Shown one piece after another: positions 53,601 through 64,000 of a stretch of DNA of 64,000 nt. The stretch comes from Brassica napus (taxonomy: Eukaryota > Streptophyta > Magnoliopsida > Brassicales > Brassicaceae). The notes beneath the pieces are model-generated. The model was not told the DNA's origin and did not search any database. It saw only the letters and a program-made list of their open reading frames with translations. Location of the stretch: the NCBI RefSeq assembly GCF_020379485.1, contig NW_026015107.1, positions 124,001 through 188,000 on the forward strand, read 5' to 3'. A program made the translations under genes and the position numbers. Each line of letters begins with the position of its first letter. Positions within the stretch are counted from its first letter, which is position 1.

Positions 53601-56600
53601 TGTTCAGCAACCAAAGCAAACACGAGGTGAAACAATTGAAATTCTAACAACCAATAGTATATATACATGTGCAGTTACAATTTGAGTATGATTCTAAAAT
53701 ATCAGATGTAAAGACACTTCTACTAAAAACATATATCCGGTAGTACTTATTGACACAATAAGACCACTCTTACCTACGGCTTAAGCTACCTAAACTCCAT
53801 GATAGAAGGAAAGATATAATTTAAGAGAAGCTTGTTTCGAACCAATAAGAACTGAAAAAGAGAAGTCAGACCTACCAAGTAGACTAAGAAAATTAAACAG
53901 CTTACAATATTTGTAAGAAGGATCATAACTCTTTAAGGAAAAGAAAGAAGTTTTGTTGGATACAAACAAAAACAGAGATGAGAAAGGTAAAGAAAGAGTG
54001 TCTAAGCGTGCCCGGGTTCCAGTAGGATCAACAGGGAAAATCTTTCTTCTCCACATTTAGTGCTTATTAAACCAACGTCAGAAAATGAAAAACAGTAAAA
54101 ACAAAAACTGGTTTGGTACATCCAAGCAGCAAGAGATGATTCAATTTGCATGGATATATCTATGAATTTCTGAAAACGGGATTATCTCACAGAAATTAGA
54201 ACGTTTGGCATAACTGGCTTAGTACATCCAATATGTTTAAACTTTCAAACAAAAGAGTACTAGCCACAGAATTAAGCCAGAGAAGCGTACCAAAAGCCCA
54301 GTTAATGCCGTAAATCTGGAAACGACCAACTGAAGCTTCTTAAGATTCAGAGTTATAGCAAGGGAACCCTCCTGTATACTGTTGCTAATTTCCATAAAAA
54401 CTCTTTCCACCCTATTACCAGTGTGAAAACGAGGCATAAATTGAAGTGACACAAGTATAATTCCAAAAATATCGATCTGTTGAAAATAAACAAATTGAAA
54501 GACTGTACCAACGTCGCCCTACACCATCAACCATGGAATTCAATATGTTCTGAACGCTGTAATAGCACTCCTGAACAGCATACGCCATGTATTCATCGTC
54601 GCATATTTGTCTCCAAAGTACACCCTGCGTTTCTGTGCACTCCATGGCTAAATCAATGGCTACCAAAATCTGAGAAAAAAAAAACAGAAGGAATTCAGAA
54701 TAATTCACACAGGAGAGAACAATATCACACCTGATGAAATTTAAAACAAACTGACCTTACTGCAGAGAAGAAACAAGGGCCACTGGACTAGTCCAAGACT
54801 TCCCGTGTTACTGGGTATAGAAAGCAAATCCATCTCCCTATAATCACAGTACTCAAAAGTATAACTTAGAGGCCTTGCAGAAAATGGCAAATAAACGAAA
54901 GAACAAGAAAGCAAGAAATATGTATTAACCTGTTGCTTATATAATCTTCCTCTCTTAAGCTTTTTATTATCTCATTCCAAAAAGGGGAAAACATTGCAGC
55001 ATATGCCTTGTTCATGTCTTGACCATCCTGCAAAACAGTCGGAATATATCATTACCCTGAAAAAACAAGTTATAGACTGGTAATCAACATATAAAATTCC
55101 ACTACACAAAGGAGGAAGCAATAGACAGAGAAACAGTAAGATAACAGTCAGCGCTATGCACAACTACCAATGAAGTATAAAAAAGGGGGAGGGGTACATT
55201 TACGGAAAAGTATTAGGAGAGAACGAAACAGTAGGCAAATAAATTTCCAGATACAATCACAAGTATCACCTACTTTATTTTTCCTATTAAGTACAGAGCT
55301 AAAAGCACAAGATAGGAAGGAATGTTCAGTACAGCCAAAACAGTTAGTTTAAACATCTACTTTTTGCGAACACATTATCAGTTCTCACTGTCAACAGATA
55401 CAAAGCCCAAAAACTCAATAGAAGATTGCTGAGCCAATTTTGGAAGAACTAACAATGGAAGGCATGCAAGAATAGTTCTTAAAACGCCAAGTGATGAGAC
55501 AAATAGTTAAACTTATTACTAACCTGAGAAGTATGTTGGCCGAATGATACTCTGAAATATAAAATTACAACAGAGTTTAGACCTTGAAGTGAGCCCAACA
55601 GAAAAAACTTTGCATAAACTAGTAATCATAAAAATTATTTTTTTAGTGTCAAGGAAATTGTAAACTAGTAATCATAATAGATAACCTTTTTACAACAGGA
55701 GAGACAAGGTTCTTGGCAAAAGCTTCTGGAAAACTCTCAAAACGCTTATGAACCATCTCAATGGAGCGTATCTAAAATAGACAAACTGAACATGTTTAGT
55801 AAAGGGACCAAGATTTTGAAGAGTAGCACATTTCTTAAAAGAATTCCAGTAGACTAGTATTCAACAGTACCTCGCCTAGACGAGCTTTTGCTCCCATCAC
55901 ACCACCAATGATAGCAGACAAGAGTGTGTACCATATATGAATATCCATAAGATATATCTGGACATTAGTATTCCACAATTAGTAACCTTTAAGCCCACAA
56001 GTTTATTAAAAATAACTGACGAAAGAAAACCAGGCCTCAAAGAAAAAAATAACAACGAGATCTTAGACCATCAAACCTCTGAAATTATGAGGAACAGTAA
56101 GGTAAATACTCACACACACAACTGGAGCCCACAAGCTAACAATGGTCAGCGCATGATCGTTACCTGCCAATTTTATAATCCGCAGAACCATTGATGTCAG
56201 CAACATTTTGAAAGACGGCCAAACGGCATTCAACAACAGGTTCTAGTTAGTATTATAGTTGATCATATACAAAACTAATATTCTTCAGTTGAGGTTCCAG
56301 AGGCTCGTGTAGCCAATGAAGCAGGCAAATAGGAGTTAAGTGCATGGCTACCTTACCAGGTTACTGAGTTGTATGTTATGGTTTTTGGTCACATCATATT
56401 AAGCCAAGTAACAGCCAGCAAATAATTTTGATCGAGTACCTAAGTATACAAGCACTTACTTTTTGAGACAATATCATGCCATGAATATTCAAACGAAGGA
56501 AGATCAATGATCGTCTTGGTGGGTTTAACAAGTGGTTTGATCTGCAACATGAAGAAGGTTTAACCGTCAGTGCATTATCATAGATGCGCTTAGTTAGTTA

Positions 56601-59600
56601 AATATGTACAGTAGCAAAAATATATAGCTGTAGAAACATCCTTGCCTGGAGAAAGTATGCAAACGTGAACTTGGAGGCCAGGACAATCAACCAAAACGCC
56701 ACATACCTGAATAATATAGGAAAAAGTTCGAATAAACTCTGGAACCGTGCGTGTAAATACGAAATTTTTCTAAGAGTCCAAATCAGTTGTAACCATCTAA
56801 AAGCCACTAAATCATTATGTGCAACCTCACGAATTACATCAGGTGAAACTGGTACACAGACATTCAGGATATCTACTCTCAACAGCCAACTCCCCTACTA
56901 ACTAATCATATATGCCAATAGTTTATTCGAATTCCAAATCTTATTTCAACTAGCCAGTGAGTACCGAATTCTTTTTGGTAATTATCTATAGTTTGAAAAG
57001 GCAGGTATTCAAAACCTGCAATAATCGCTAATGTTCTCAAAGAGGCCACGGCCAACGAAGTAACGTTCCTGAAAGAGAGAAGAAACGTCAACAATTTCCT
57101 TACTATTTATGATATCTGAAGTCTTACTGAATGAATACCTGATATATCCACTTGAAAAACTGGAAGAAAGATTGATCTGACATTTCTGACAGAGCATGGC
57201 ATGCTGGAAGCTTGACTAAAAGTCCAAAGATGAGGCGAACAGCGGCATAACTACCCAATACAAGAATGTATAAGCGGTAGAAGAACTCATCTGAGGTTCG
57301 TTTATTTCTTTCCTGCAGAACTTGCCTGCAATAATTTTCTCACAATAGTTCAGCTGTTCTGCATACAAATTTTATCAAGAAAAGATACCTCGAAGTAGAC
57401 AGATTGGATACGTACACATAAACATATACCACAAATACTGAGCCCAAGCCCCACCAGAAAAACTTAATAAACACCCTGGATATAGCCATTCCTCTTGCCA
57501 TGCTATAGGCGCCATACATAAGTACAACATCAAGAAAACCTGCATAGATCACAAACAAGTAATGCTCAAAAAACAAGGTACAGTAGAACTTTACAATCTG
57601 ATTCTGAGTTTTCTAATGGTAACAGAGTCCATCAGAGAATTTTACTTTCAATGAAGTTCATTATAGCATATGTAGCTCCAGCACTGAGCAAGATTTTGAA
57701 AGTATCTTTATCGAGATGCTCTTTCCTGAAGGCTATAATCGCCAAAGCCTGAAGAAAGGTAAAATAACAATAATAATTAAGTCGAATTATCAAATTAAGC
57801 AGAGAATACTGTTCGTAATTGCCACACCAACCTGGAACATTATAACCATGAAGATCCAAAGTCGGTGAAAACTTCTGAAAAGGTGAAGGTATGTCCGATG
57901 CTCAACAAAGCTGCTTTTACCAGTCTATCATTGAATTTCAGAAAAATGGATGTCAAAAGATTTTGTAGACACATGGAAATGAAAGAAGAAGATAGAAGAA
58001 GAAGCTGAGACATCTTTGGTAGTGAAAATGAAAATGACTCTTGACAAGTATATGCAGTGCTTTATAATTAAAATGGTTGGAAACTAATTCTCATTGGAGA
58101 AATGCCCTATATAGACACAGAAGAGAAAAATAACTCTTAAGCAGAGCAGAACTCATAAAAAATGAAGCCGCATGAACAAGACTCACCCTTTTCCGCCCTT
58201 TGGGACCAGTTAGAAATTTTGACTCTGTTTTCATAGGCCAGCTTAACTCAAAGCAGCCAGGCGTCCTGAACATAACAACACAATTAGTCGATACTCCTCG
58301 AGATGCGATTATACTAACAAATGTAAAAATATTAGCAAACAACAAACCAAAAGTATTCATTGAAGTCATCATAATTCCGCCATTCAGAATGCGCAGCTTT
58401 CCCATTGTTGTTTCGAAGAGTTTCCTACATGAATATCAATTTCAAAACCAAGTTAAGTTCTTGCACGACCATGTAGCATATCCATTAAAACACACCCTTA
58501 AATCCACCTTTCAAGTTTCAAAGATAGTATGTTACGAATTCCTCAAAAATATAGAAATAAGATCTAAACTTAAACGAAGTAGGGATGTTCTGCAAACACA
58601 GAACCAGAAACACTTGGATACTATGTCAAGAACCTGATTAGTTCTGCTAGGAGATACTACAATAAGCATTATAAGTAATATGGAAGTTTAATACACAATC
58701 TTGGATACTAAATATACTTAACAATAACAACATACCAATAACTGAGTGAGAAACCGTCAAAAGAAAGCTAATTAAGAAAAAAAAAAAAAGTTATGATGCA
58801 CAGAAATGATTGTAATAGCAGGGACTCACCGCTGACATTGCTGCATATATAGGGGAGATAACTCGATCAAGAAATGATACAGAACCATTTTCAATTACGC
58901 AACTGTCAGCACGGACAGCTTCTCCGTGATCCAATTTTGCATCCAATTCCTTGGCCATCTAACAAACAAAAGCAACTGCGTGTGAAAAGATCTGTCGTTC
59001 CAGGATAAGGGTCCTTTCTAAATTAAATCATGTCAGGCTGGTGCTTTAAAAGAAACTAAGAGCCAGATGCAGAGGGAATCAAATGCTACAGCAGTGCTGA
59101 CAAATCTCTTCTTGGCTTGGTTGTGTGTGTGTGTGGTTTACAGGAGGAAAAAACAACTATGAACAGCATAACAACACTAACAAAAAAAATAAAAATATAT
59201 ATTCACTAAGCAACTAGAAAACAAAATATGAGTACACTGATAGCGGAAAGTCGGTATGTAATTAACACTAAGATGGTATCTTACATTGTGAAAAATATAG
59301 CAGATACACTCTGGAAGAAACCGGACATTAGCAGCTTCACCCCAGATTAGGAAGTACAACGAAACAAGAAACAGCTTCCTGTCCCGGTTAATGGCTTCTA
59401 ACCTAATAGAGAAACTCAAATTTGATCAAATTACATAAATTAAGCCACCATTTCCATATCAGAACTAGACCAAAAAAATTACTTGTTGTAAACAAGGCGT
59501 ATCCTCAAGTATTTGCACCACTTGATGTAGTTATCCAAAACCTTCAAGAAAACCTCATTGACTGCTTTCTCATCAATTTTCTACACATAAAGGTGAAGAT

Positions 59601-61415
59601 TTTAAGATGACAATCACTACACCAACGAGACAATCATGACTGTTGTCAAAAAGGAAGAACTCACTGGGTCATTCGGGCTGGGTAAACCGAGCTGAGATTG
59701 TGCATTTGAAAGTGTGAGAACCAGATGCTCCCTTTGGTTCCTTACATTATCTTTCTGAGATAATGTTCAATAAATAATAGTGTAAGTGACAAGAATCAAC
59801 AGCAATCAAGGGAAGATTTTGATACAATAATAACAGTATACCTGAAACCCGAAGATGTACTCCAATAAATCAAACATGTCTGCATCACGTTGTCCGGAAA
59901 TCTCATAATCATCAGGAAGCTTAGGGAAATGTTCAGTGTATCTAATCGCCTGTATCGCACCACGGACCTAAATAAAGACAAAAGACTCTTTCCTGAGCAA
60001 GAAAAACTTGGCAGGTAAAAAAATACTAACAAAAAAATGAAAATAATTGCTTTCATTCTTGTTTGACTCACTTCTGGGAAAACACTTATTGCATTGGTCA
60101 TGGACTGCGCTTCTAGAGGGACAATATTGTAAGGAGTTAGTTCCGCAGACAAAGTTGCATCAGCTTTTTTAATTCGCCCAAGCTGAAAACATAAACAACT
60201 CAGTTAGCTCATATAAGATAAGTATATAAGATGACAACTTCCAATGACTGATCTAATGATATTAGGAAACAATTATAACCATTCAGTAAGATCTTTCGAA
60301 AGGCATCACCAAAACAGGAAGCGTGAAGCAGATTAAATTTCTTTAGAATTACAAGAGAAGTACCTCCTCTCTGATAGACCTCCCAACACCATTTGGATCT
60401 GCATCTCTACTTAACACCTCTAACACTTCAACTAAGGCCCTCAAAGTGGCAAAGACCTTCCTCATCTTCAAGATCCTATGAAAGAGGGAGAGAGAAAGAA
60501 AAAAAGTACTGGTCAGTCAAAAAGGACCCAAAGATTTGTCCCAAAATAAGAAAACCACAAGGATTAAGTAAGCACATACTCCCCAACATTAGACGAAAAA
60601 GCAGTTCCTGATTCCCTCCATTTTTGCTCTTCCCTTTGGATATCATCCACTCTATGCCGTCTTTTATAAAGTTGGTAAAACTGCCATAGTCGTTCAATAT
60701 CACGATCACGGTTTATCGAAGCTCCATCTCTCTTGGCAAGTTTTTGCTGCAAAAGTAAACAAACCCCTTCGATTCAGAACAAGTAATCACACCAATTGAC
60801 ATAACATAGAAAAAAAAACACAAGAAAGAATGATGTTTCCACCTTAAATCTCACATATAATGGTAGCCAGAGAGTAACAATCATACTAAAACCATAGACT
60901 ACATGTGACCAAAACCAATACACAAAAAGAACAATTGACAAATATATATACAAGTCAAGAAGATGAAAAATACCTTAATGACTGACATCAAACCAGTTTT
61001 GAATTGAAGAACACCTCTACCATCACTGTTAGGGTCCAAGTTCTGCGCCATAGAGTACGCTTGCTCACACACTGCATCACACAAAAGCAGAGTCTAATCA
61101 ATTTGCAAACAATCACAATCACTTTCTCCTCACTCATTCATCCATCATCTCTTCTCCTTAACAACGCTATACTCTCAAAATCAACGAATCCCACACAAAA
61201 AACTTACGGATCCTCGCGACGTTAGGATCTTCGGCCTGAATCTCGTCAGCAGCTTGTAAGATAGCATCGATGTTCGTAGCTCGGCCGAGTGACGGCGGAA
61301 CGGCTCCGGCGAGTCCGCTGTTGACACGCTCATGGCCTTGGCCTGAATCTCGTAACTGCTCTCTTCTCAAGGTGGCTCGAACCAGCCTATCCCAATTGCT
61401 GTAAACCCTAGCCAT
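47607..61415 (-). CDS. GSL8: Callose synthase GSL8/CalS10, 50 exons, about 1,897 aa
   Basis: Exons as translated: 61415-61208, 61071-60974, 60746-60580, 60475-60364, 60182-60072, 59967-59842, 59754-59665, 59580-59483, 59402-59285, 58958-58830, 58424-58348, 58265-58187, 57924-57832, 57748-57646, 57539-57416, 57325-57139, 57068-57016, 56706-56646, 56541-56460, 56163-56114, 55957-55871, 55771-55686, 55551-55524, 55027-54930, 54837-54756, 54669-54509, 54411-54291, 53571-53474, 53376-53286, 53195-53035, 52942-52833, 52750-52616, 52474-52406, 52324-52159, 51816-51708, 51546-51427, 51133-51018, 50928-50845, 50607-50495, 50357-50305, 50212-50036, 49958-49911, 49560-49402, 49290-49177, 49080-48992, 48882-48724, 48606-48504, 48412-48293, 48173-48123, 48026-47607. 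It makes beta-1,3-glucan at cell plates and plasmodesmata. Order: Vta1-like N-terminus, FKS1 domain (LFLVSLYFLIWGEAANVRFL), membrane block, cytosolic glucan synthase domain (RGGISKASRVINISEDIY), C-terminal membrane block. One GC-AG intron follows 56646. Confidence 0.93.
56542..56645 (-). other. GC-AG intron of GSL8
   Basis: The exon ending CTCCAG at 56646 is followed by GCAAGG instead of GT, and the next exon begins after TTGCAG at 56541. The C at intron position 2 is compensated by a strong match to the rest of the donor consensus (CAG/GCAAG), as usual for GC-AG introns. Coding phase is kept across it. Confidence 0.8.
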
Positions 61416-62047
61416 TCTCGATTCAGAATCAAAAGCTCGGGCCCTAAACTCGCTGAGCCAGCATGGGGGTTGAAAGCTTGAAGAAGGTGAAGGAACGAAA
61501 ACCCGACCCGGGGTATGCGATTCGAACCCGGATGTGGCGGTATTGTGTCGGATCTGTGAATAAACGAGTCGATGAAGATTCCTTCGTATAGTGGTTTTTC
61601 AGAAATAAAAGATGTAAAAAGAAAAAAAAATAAAAGTGGGTTTGACAGAAGAAAAAGGTGGAGCGAATGAAATTACGGTATTGACCCTACGTTTGAAAAT
61701 GTAACCGTCAGGGTCGAAACACGGATTGACTACTAAACGCTGTCGTTTTTTCCTTTGTGAAACCGCGTGCTTGATGCTTTTTACACTCTACTTTCTATAT
61801 GTTGACATTTCAGCCCATGATTACAATATTAATAGGGCTCAATAAATTTACAAAACCCAAAACAAATGGAAACTGAAAACAAAGTCTGTGGGCTTCAAAT
61901 TGACCTAAAGATTATCAGCAACTAACTACGGTCTTTAGAAGATTAACTTCTACCTCTCAGGCCTAGCTATGGACTTATCGGCCCATTATTAAATACAAGA
62001 TTCATGGCCGTGTGATATTTAGGGAAAAAAAAATATAAAATTAAAAT
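61416..62047. other. GSL8 5' leader/promoter and spacer
   Basis: No gene. Contains TGGGCT/AGCCCA motifs near 61814 and 61892 and poly-A/T tracts. No obvious TATA box for GSL8. Confidence 0.45.
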
Positions 62048-62131
62048 TCCGACCTGCCGGAATCGAACCAGCGACCTAAAGATTACAGCTACAACTACAG
62101 TCTTCCGCTCTACCAACTGAGCTAAGGTCGG
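62048..62131 (-). tRNA. tRNA-Tyr (GTA) with intron
   Basis: The minus strand gives a cloverleaf with a perfect 7-bp acceptor stem (CCGACCT / AGGTCGG). It has a D-arm TAGCTCAGTTGGTAGAGC, the anticodon GTA at 62098-62096 and a T-arm containing GGTTCGATTCC. After the base following the anticodon an 11-nt intron (TTGTAGCTGTA, about 62094-62084) interrupts the anticodon loop, as in plant nuclear tRNA-Tyr genes. Removing it leaves 73 nt. A T-rich tract downstream can end pol III transcription. CCA is not encoded, as expected. Confidence 0.95.
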
Positions 62132-62667
62132 GATTAATATTTTCCTGCTATAAATTGTATATATCCACTATATATGGAAATTTGTGCTTTCTATGCTTTA
62201 ACTCATGCAAAACGGTTTAAAAATAATTATAGATTAAGTCTCAAATATTAAATTATTACTAATCTTGTATATCATTTGAACTACTCACATCTTATTCTCT
62301 CAACCTATCTGATAAACCATTCAAACAAAAATTCACTATTTGCTGATTAACTATAACTACTTCAAAAAGAATAGATTGTATGAATTTTTCTATACTCAAT
62401 GAAAATAATCAAACAAAAAAATGGAAAGACAGAGATATAGAAAAGGACATTGCTTGAAAGGAGACAATGTCTGTCGAAACTCAAAGACAAGGCTAGCCAA
62501 CCCACTATAATATGCAGATCTCATCAATGCCCAATGAAATCGTTTCGACGTGAAAGTTCGAAAGCCCTTGGCTTTTTGTTTGTTTTCTGATAATAATGTT
62601 TCTAGTATTGTCGATAATATTAGTGTTTCTAATGCTTTTCATTAAAAAAAAATGTTTCTAATCCTAA
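62132..62667. other. AT-rich spacer
   Basis: Nothing recognisable. Confidence 0.5.
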
Positions 62668-62881
62668 GACCATCTCCAATGGCTTACTCTATTTTTTACT
62701 CTAAAATAGAGTAACTCTATAATAGAGTTTGAGTTTGCTCCAATGATACTTTATTTCAGAGTAGAAAATAGAGTGATGAACAAAAAAAAACAAATTACTT
62801 TATATTTGGAGTAAACCTATTTTTTACTCTATTATAGAGTGAGAAATAGAGTACCATTGAAGCATTTTTTACTCTAAACTC
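62668..62881. mobile_element. MITE with palindromic body
   Basis: The left side has ATCTCCAATGGCTTACTCTA then TTTTTTACTCTAAAATAGAG. The right side read in reverse has ATGCTTCAATGGTACTCTAT then TTCTCACTCTATAATAGAG. The body is built of alternating ACTCTA/TAGAGT blocks, so the strand can fold on itself. TAA flanks both proposed ends. No coding capacity. The exact right border is uncertain. Confidence 0.55.
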
Positions 62882-62884
62882 TAA

Positions 62885-64000
62885 GGGTTACCATGATGAT
62901 ATATTGATGTTCCACAAATTCCATACGATGGACACTATAGACTAGTGTATTGTTTCTAAGATGTTGTATGATAAAGCCTCTCGGTAGTTTAACAACGTAT
63001 TCTCTACATAGTACTCTGATTGAGTGTTATTAGATTTCTTACGTCGCAATTAGGAAGCACGTGGGAGAAACAACGTAGAGATAGATTTTTATTAGCTTCG
63101 AAAGATTGAATCTAGTTTTCAGCAACATTTTCAATGTCTTTAATAAAAAAAATTCAAATCGTTTTGCGTATCTTAACTTTTTATTAAGAATAAAGTATGC
63201 CAATTCCGACAATTATCTATCAGAACATAATTTTAATGGAAGATTAGGGTCAGTTCACTTATGAGATATATATTTGGATCAAAGTTCAATTAATCTTTGA
63301 TGATGACAGTACTAACGGGAAATTTGATCTGGTATTTTCTAATGAAACTTGAAATATATATGGTTTCATGTCATTTGGTCGAGCAAATAGTAAATTTTAG
63401 CAGAATTTAAATTCACGACATACTGATTTATGCTTTGTCCCAAGTTTTTTTTTTCTTACCACCATTATAGTAATACTTATGAGCTCACAGTGATGTCCCA
63501 AAAAAAAGAGCTCACAGTACTAGTTTTCGCACGGTTCCTACCTTTGATTATGGCTTACTCTGCCACTCGCATAAATGTCCACGGGAAGACATGGACGGAT
63601 TCCATCTAAACTGCTTACGATCTATTTTATATCTTTTGTTGGAAAAAAATTAGTTCTTAAGAGAATATGAAAAAATCATAATGAAAAAAAAATAAAGTTA
63701 CATTCGAACATCTACAACCACATTTGAAGTTATGAATGAATGTCAACGTTCTCATAAAATACCAAAAGAGGAAAAGAGAAGCATGGGTCAGTAGTGCTTG
63801 TGGGCTATTTTTGTTAACGAATGTTTGATGTTTTCAATCGTCTTGTACGCATCTACCAAATTCAGATGGAATACTCCTGCTCATTGTTTAGTCGTATTCA
63901 ACCATCATTCCATTTATTTATAAATAATACGAAAAATATCACAGAAGATATTGTTTTTTTAATATCATGCGATAAAAATTCATTTGACCAGTGAATAATG
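62885..64000. other. AT-rich DNA to the window end
   Basis: No gene, RNA or mobile element could be supported. Confidence 0.5.

Noticed and set aside
53790..54056. Frame inside the long GSL8 intron
   Set aside because: AT-rich and Phe/Ser-rich with no family. The flanking exons splice in phase without it.
1..64000. CRISPR arrays, operons, bacterial or viral systems
   Set aside because: Spliced genes, TATA promoters, a SINE, Helitrons and a tRNA intron show plant nuclear DNA. No regularly spaced repeat array of the CRISPR type was seen.

Overview
The window is plant nuclear DNA from a member of the Brassicaceae, probably a Brassica-type species. It is AT-rich between genes, its introns are short with GT-AG (one GC-AG) borders, and the genes follow the order of Arabidopsis thaliana chromosome 2 around At2g36690 to At2g36850 (recalled from memory, not searched): 2OG-dioxygenase, two pectinesterases, a PPR protein, SWC2/YL1, a UGT73C glucosyltransferase cluster, a small conserved protein, then callose synthase GSL8/CalS10. 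Several genes I expect in this interval in Arabidopsis (PHD-finger, SG6, gamma-TIP and ACR10 relatives) are absent, as expected for a fractionated copy in a polyploid-derived genome.

Region by region. 1-7 kb: the last exon of a 2OG-dioxygenase followed by about 5.5 kb of AT-rich DNA with small dispersed repeats. 7-11.8 kb: an intact five-exon pectin methylesterase, then a second one split into head-to-head pieces by an inversion; the 3' flank of the first gene is duplicated beside the second. 12.3-13.8 kb: an intronless PPR gene. 14.4-16.5 kb: a Helitron with both ends recognisable. 17.4-17.8 kb: an apparent At4/IPS1-type non-coding RNA with a miR399 target-mimic site. 18.3-20.3 kb: SWC2 in 11 exons on the minus strand. 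20.6-23.9 kb: a tRNA-derived SINE, a UGT73C relic, a LINE-like element and a MITE. 21.3-43.9 kb: the UGT73C cluster, with three complete genes, one gene with two frameshifts and two truncated relics. Between the two most similar UGTs sits a 5.3-kb Mutator-like element (9-bp target duplication) carrying an intact seven-exon DUF1985-ULP1 protease gene and a broken transposase 5' end. 44.8-45.8 kb: a four-exon gene for a 126-residue protein of unknown function. 46.6-47.2 kb: a second, short Helitron. 47.6-61.4 kb: GSL8, which I could follow through 50 exons to about 1,897 residues with no disruption. 62.05-62.13 kb: a tRNA-Tyr(GTA) gene with an intron. The remainder is AT-rich with one MITE.

The genes do not form one pathway. 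Housekeeping and developmental genes (SWC2, GSL8, tRNA-Tyr) are intact, whereas the UGT73C and pectinesterase families show duplication, inversion, transposon insertion and decay. Two UGT73C promoters carry an as-1-like double TGACG element, consistent with stress- or xenobiotic-induced glucosylation. The At4/IPS1-like RNA would tie the region to phosphate-starvation signalling. Exon borders were assigned by hand from splice signals, reading-frame continuity and remembered family sequences; no alignment or database search was run.
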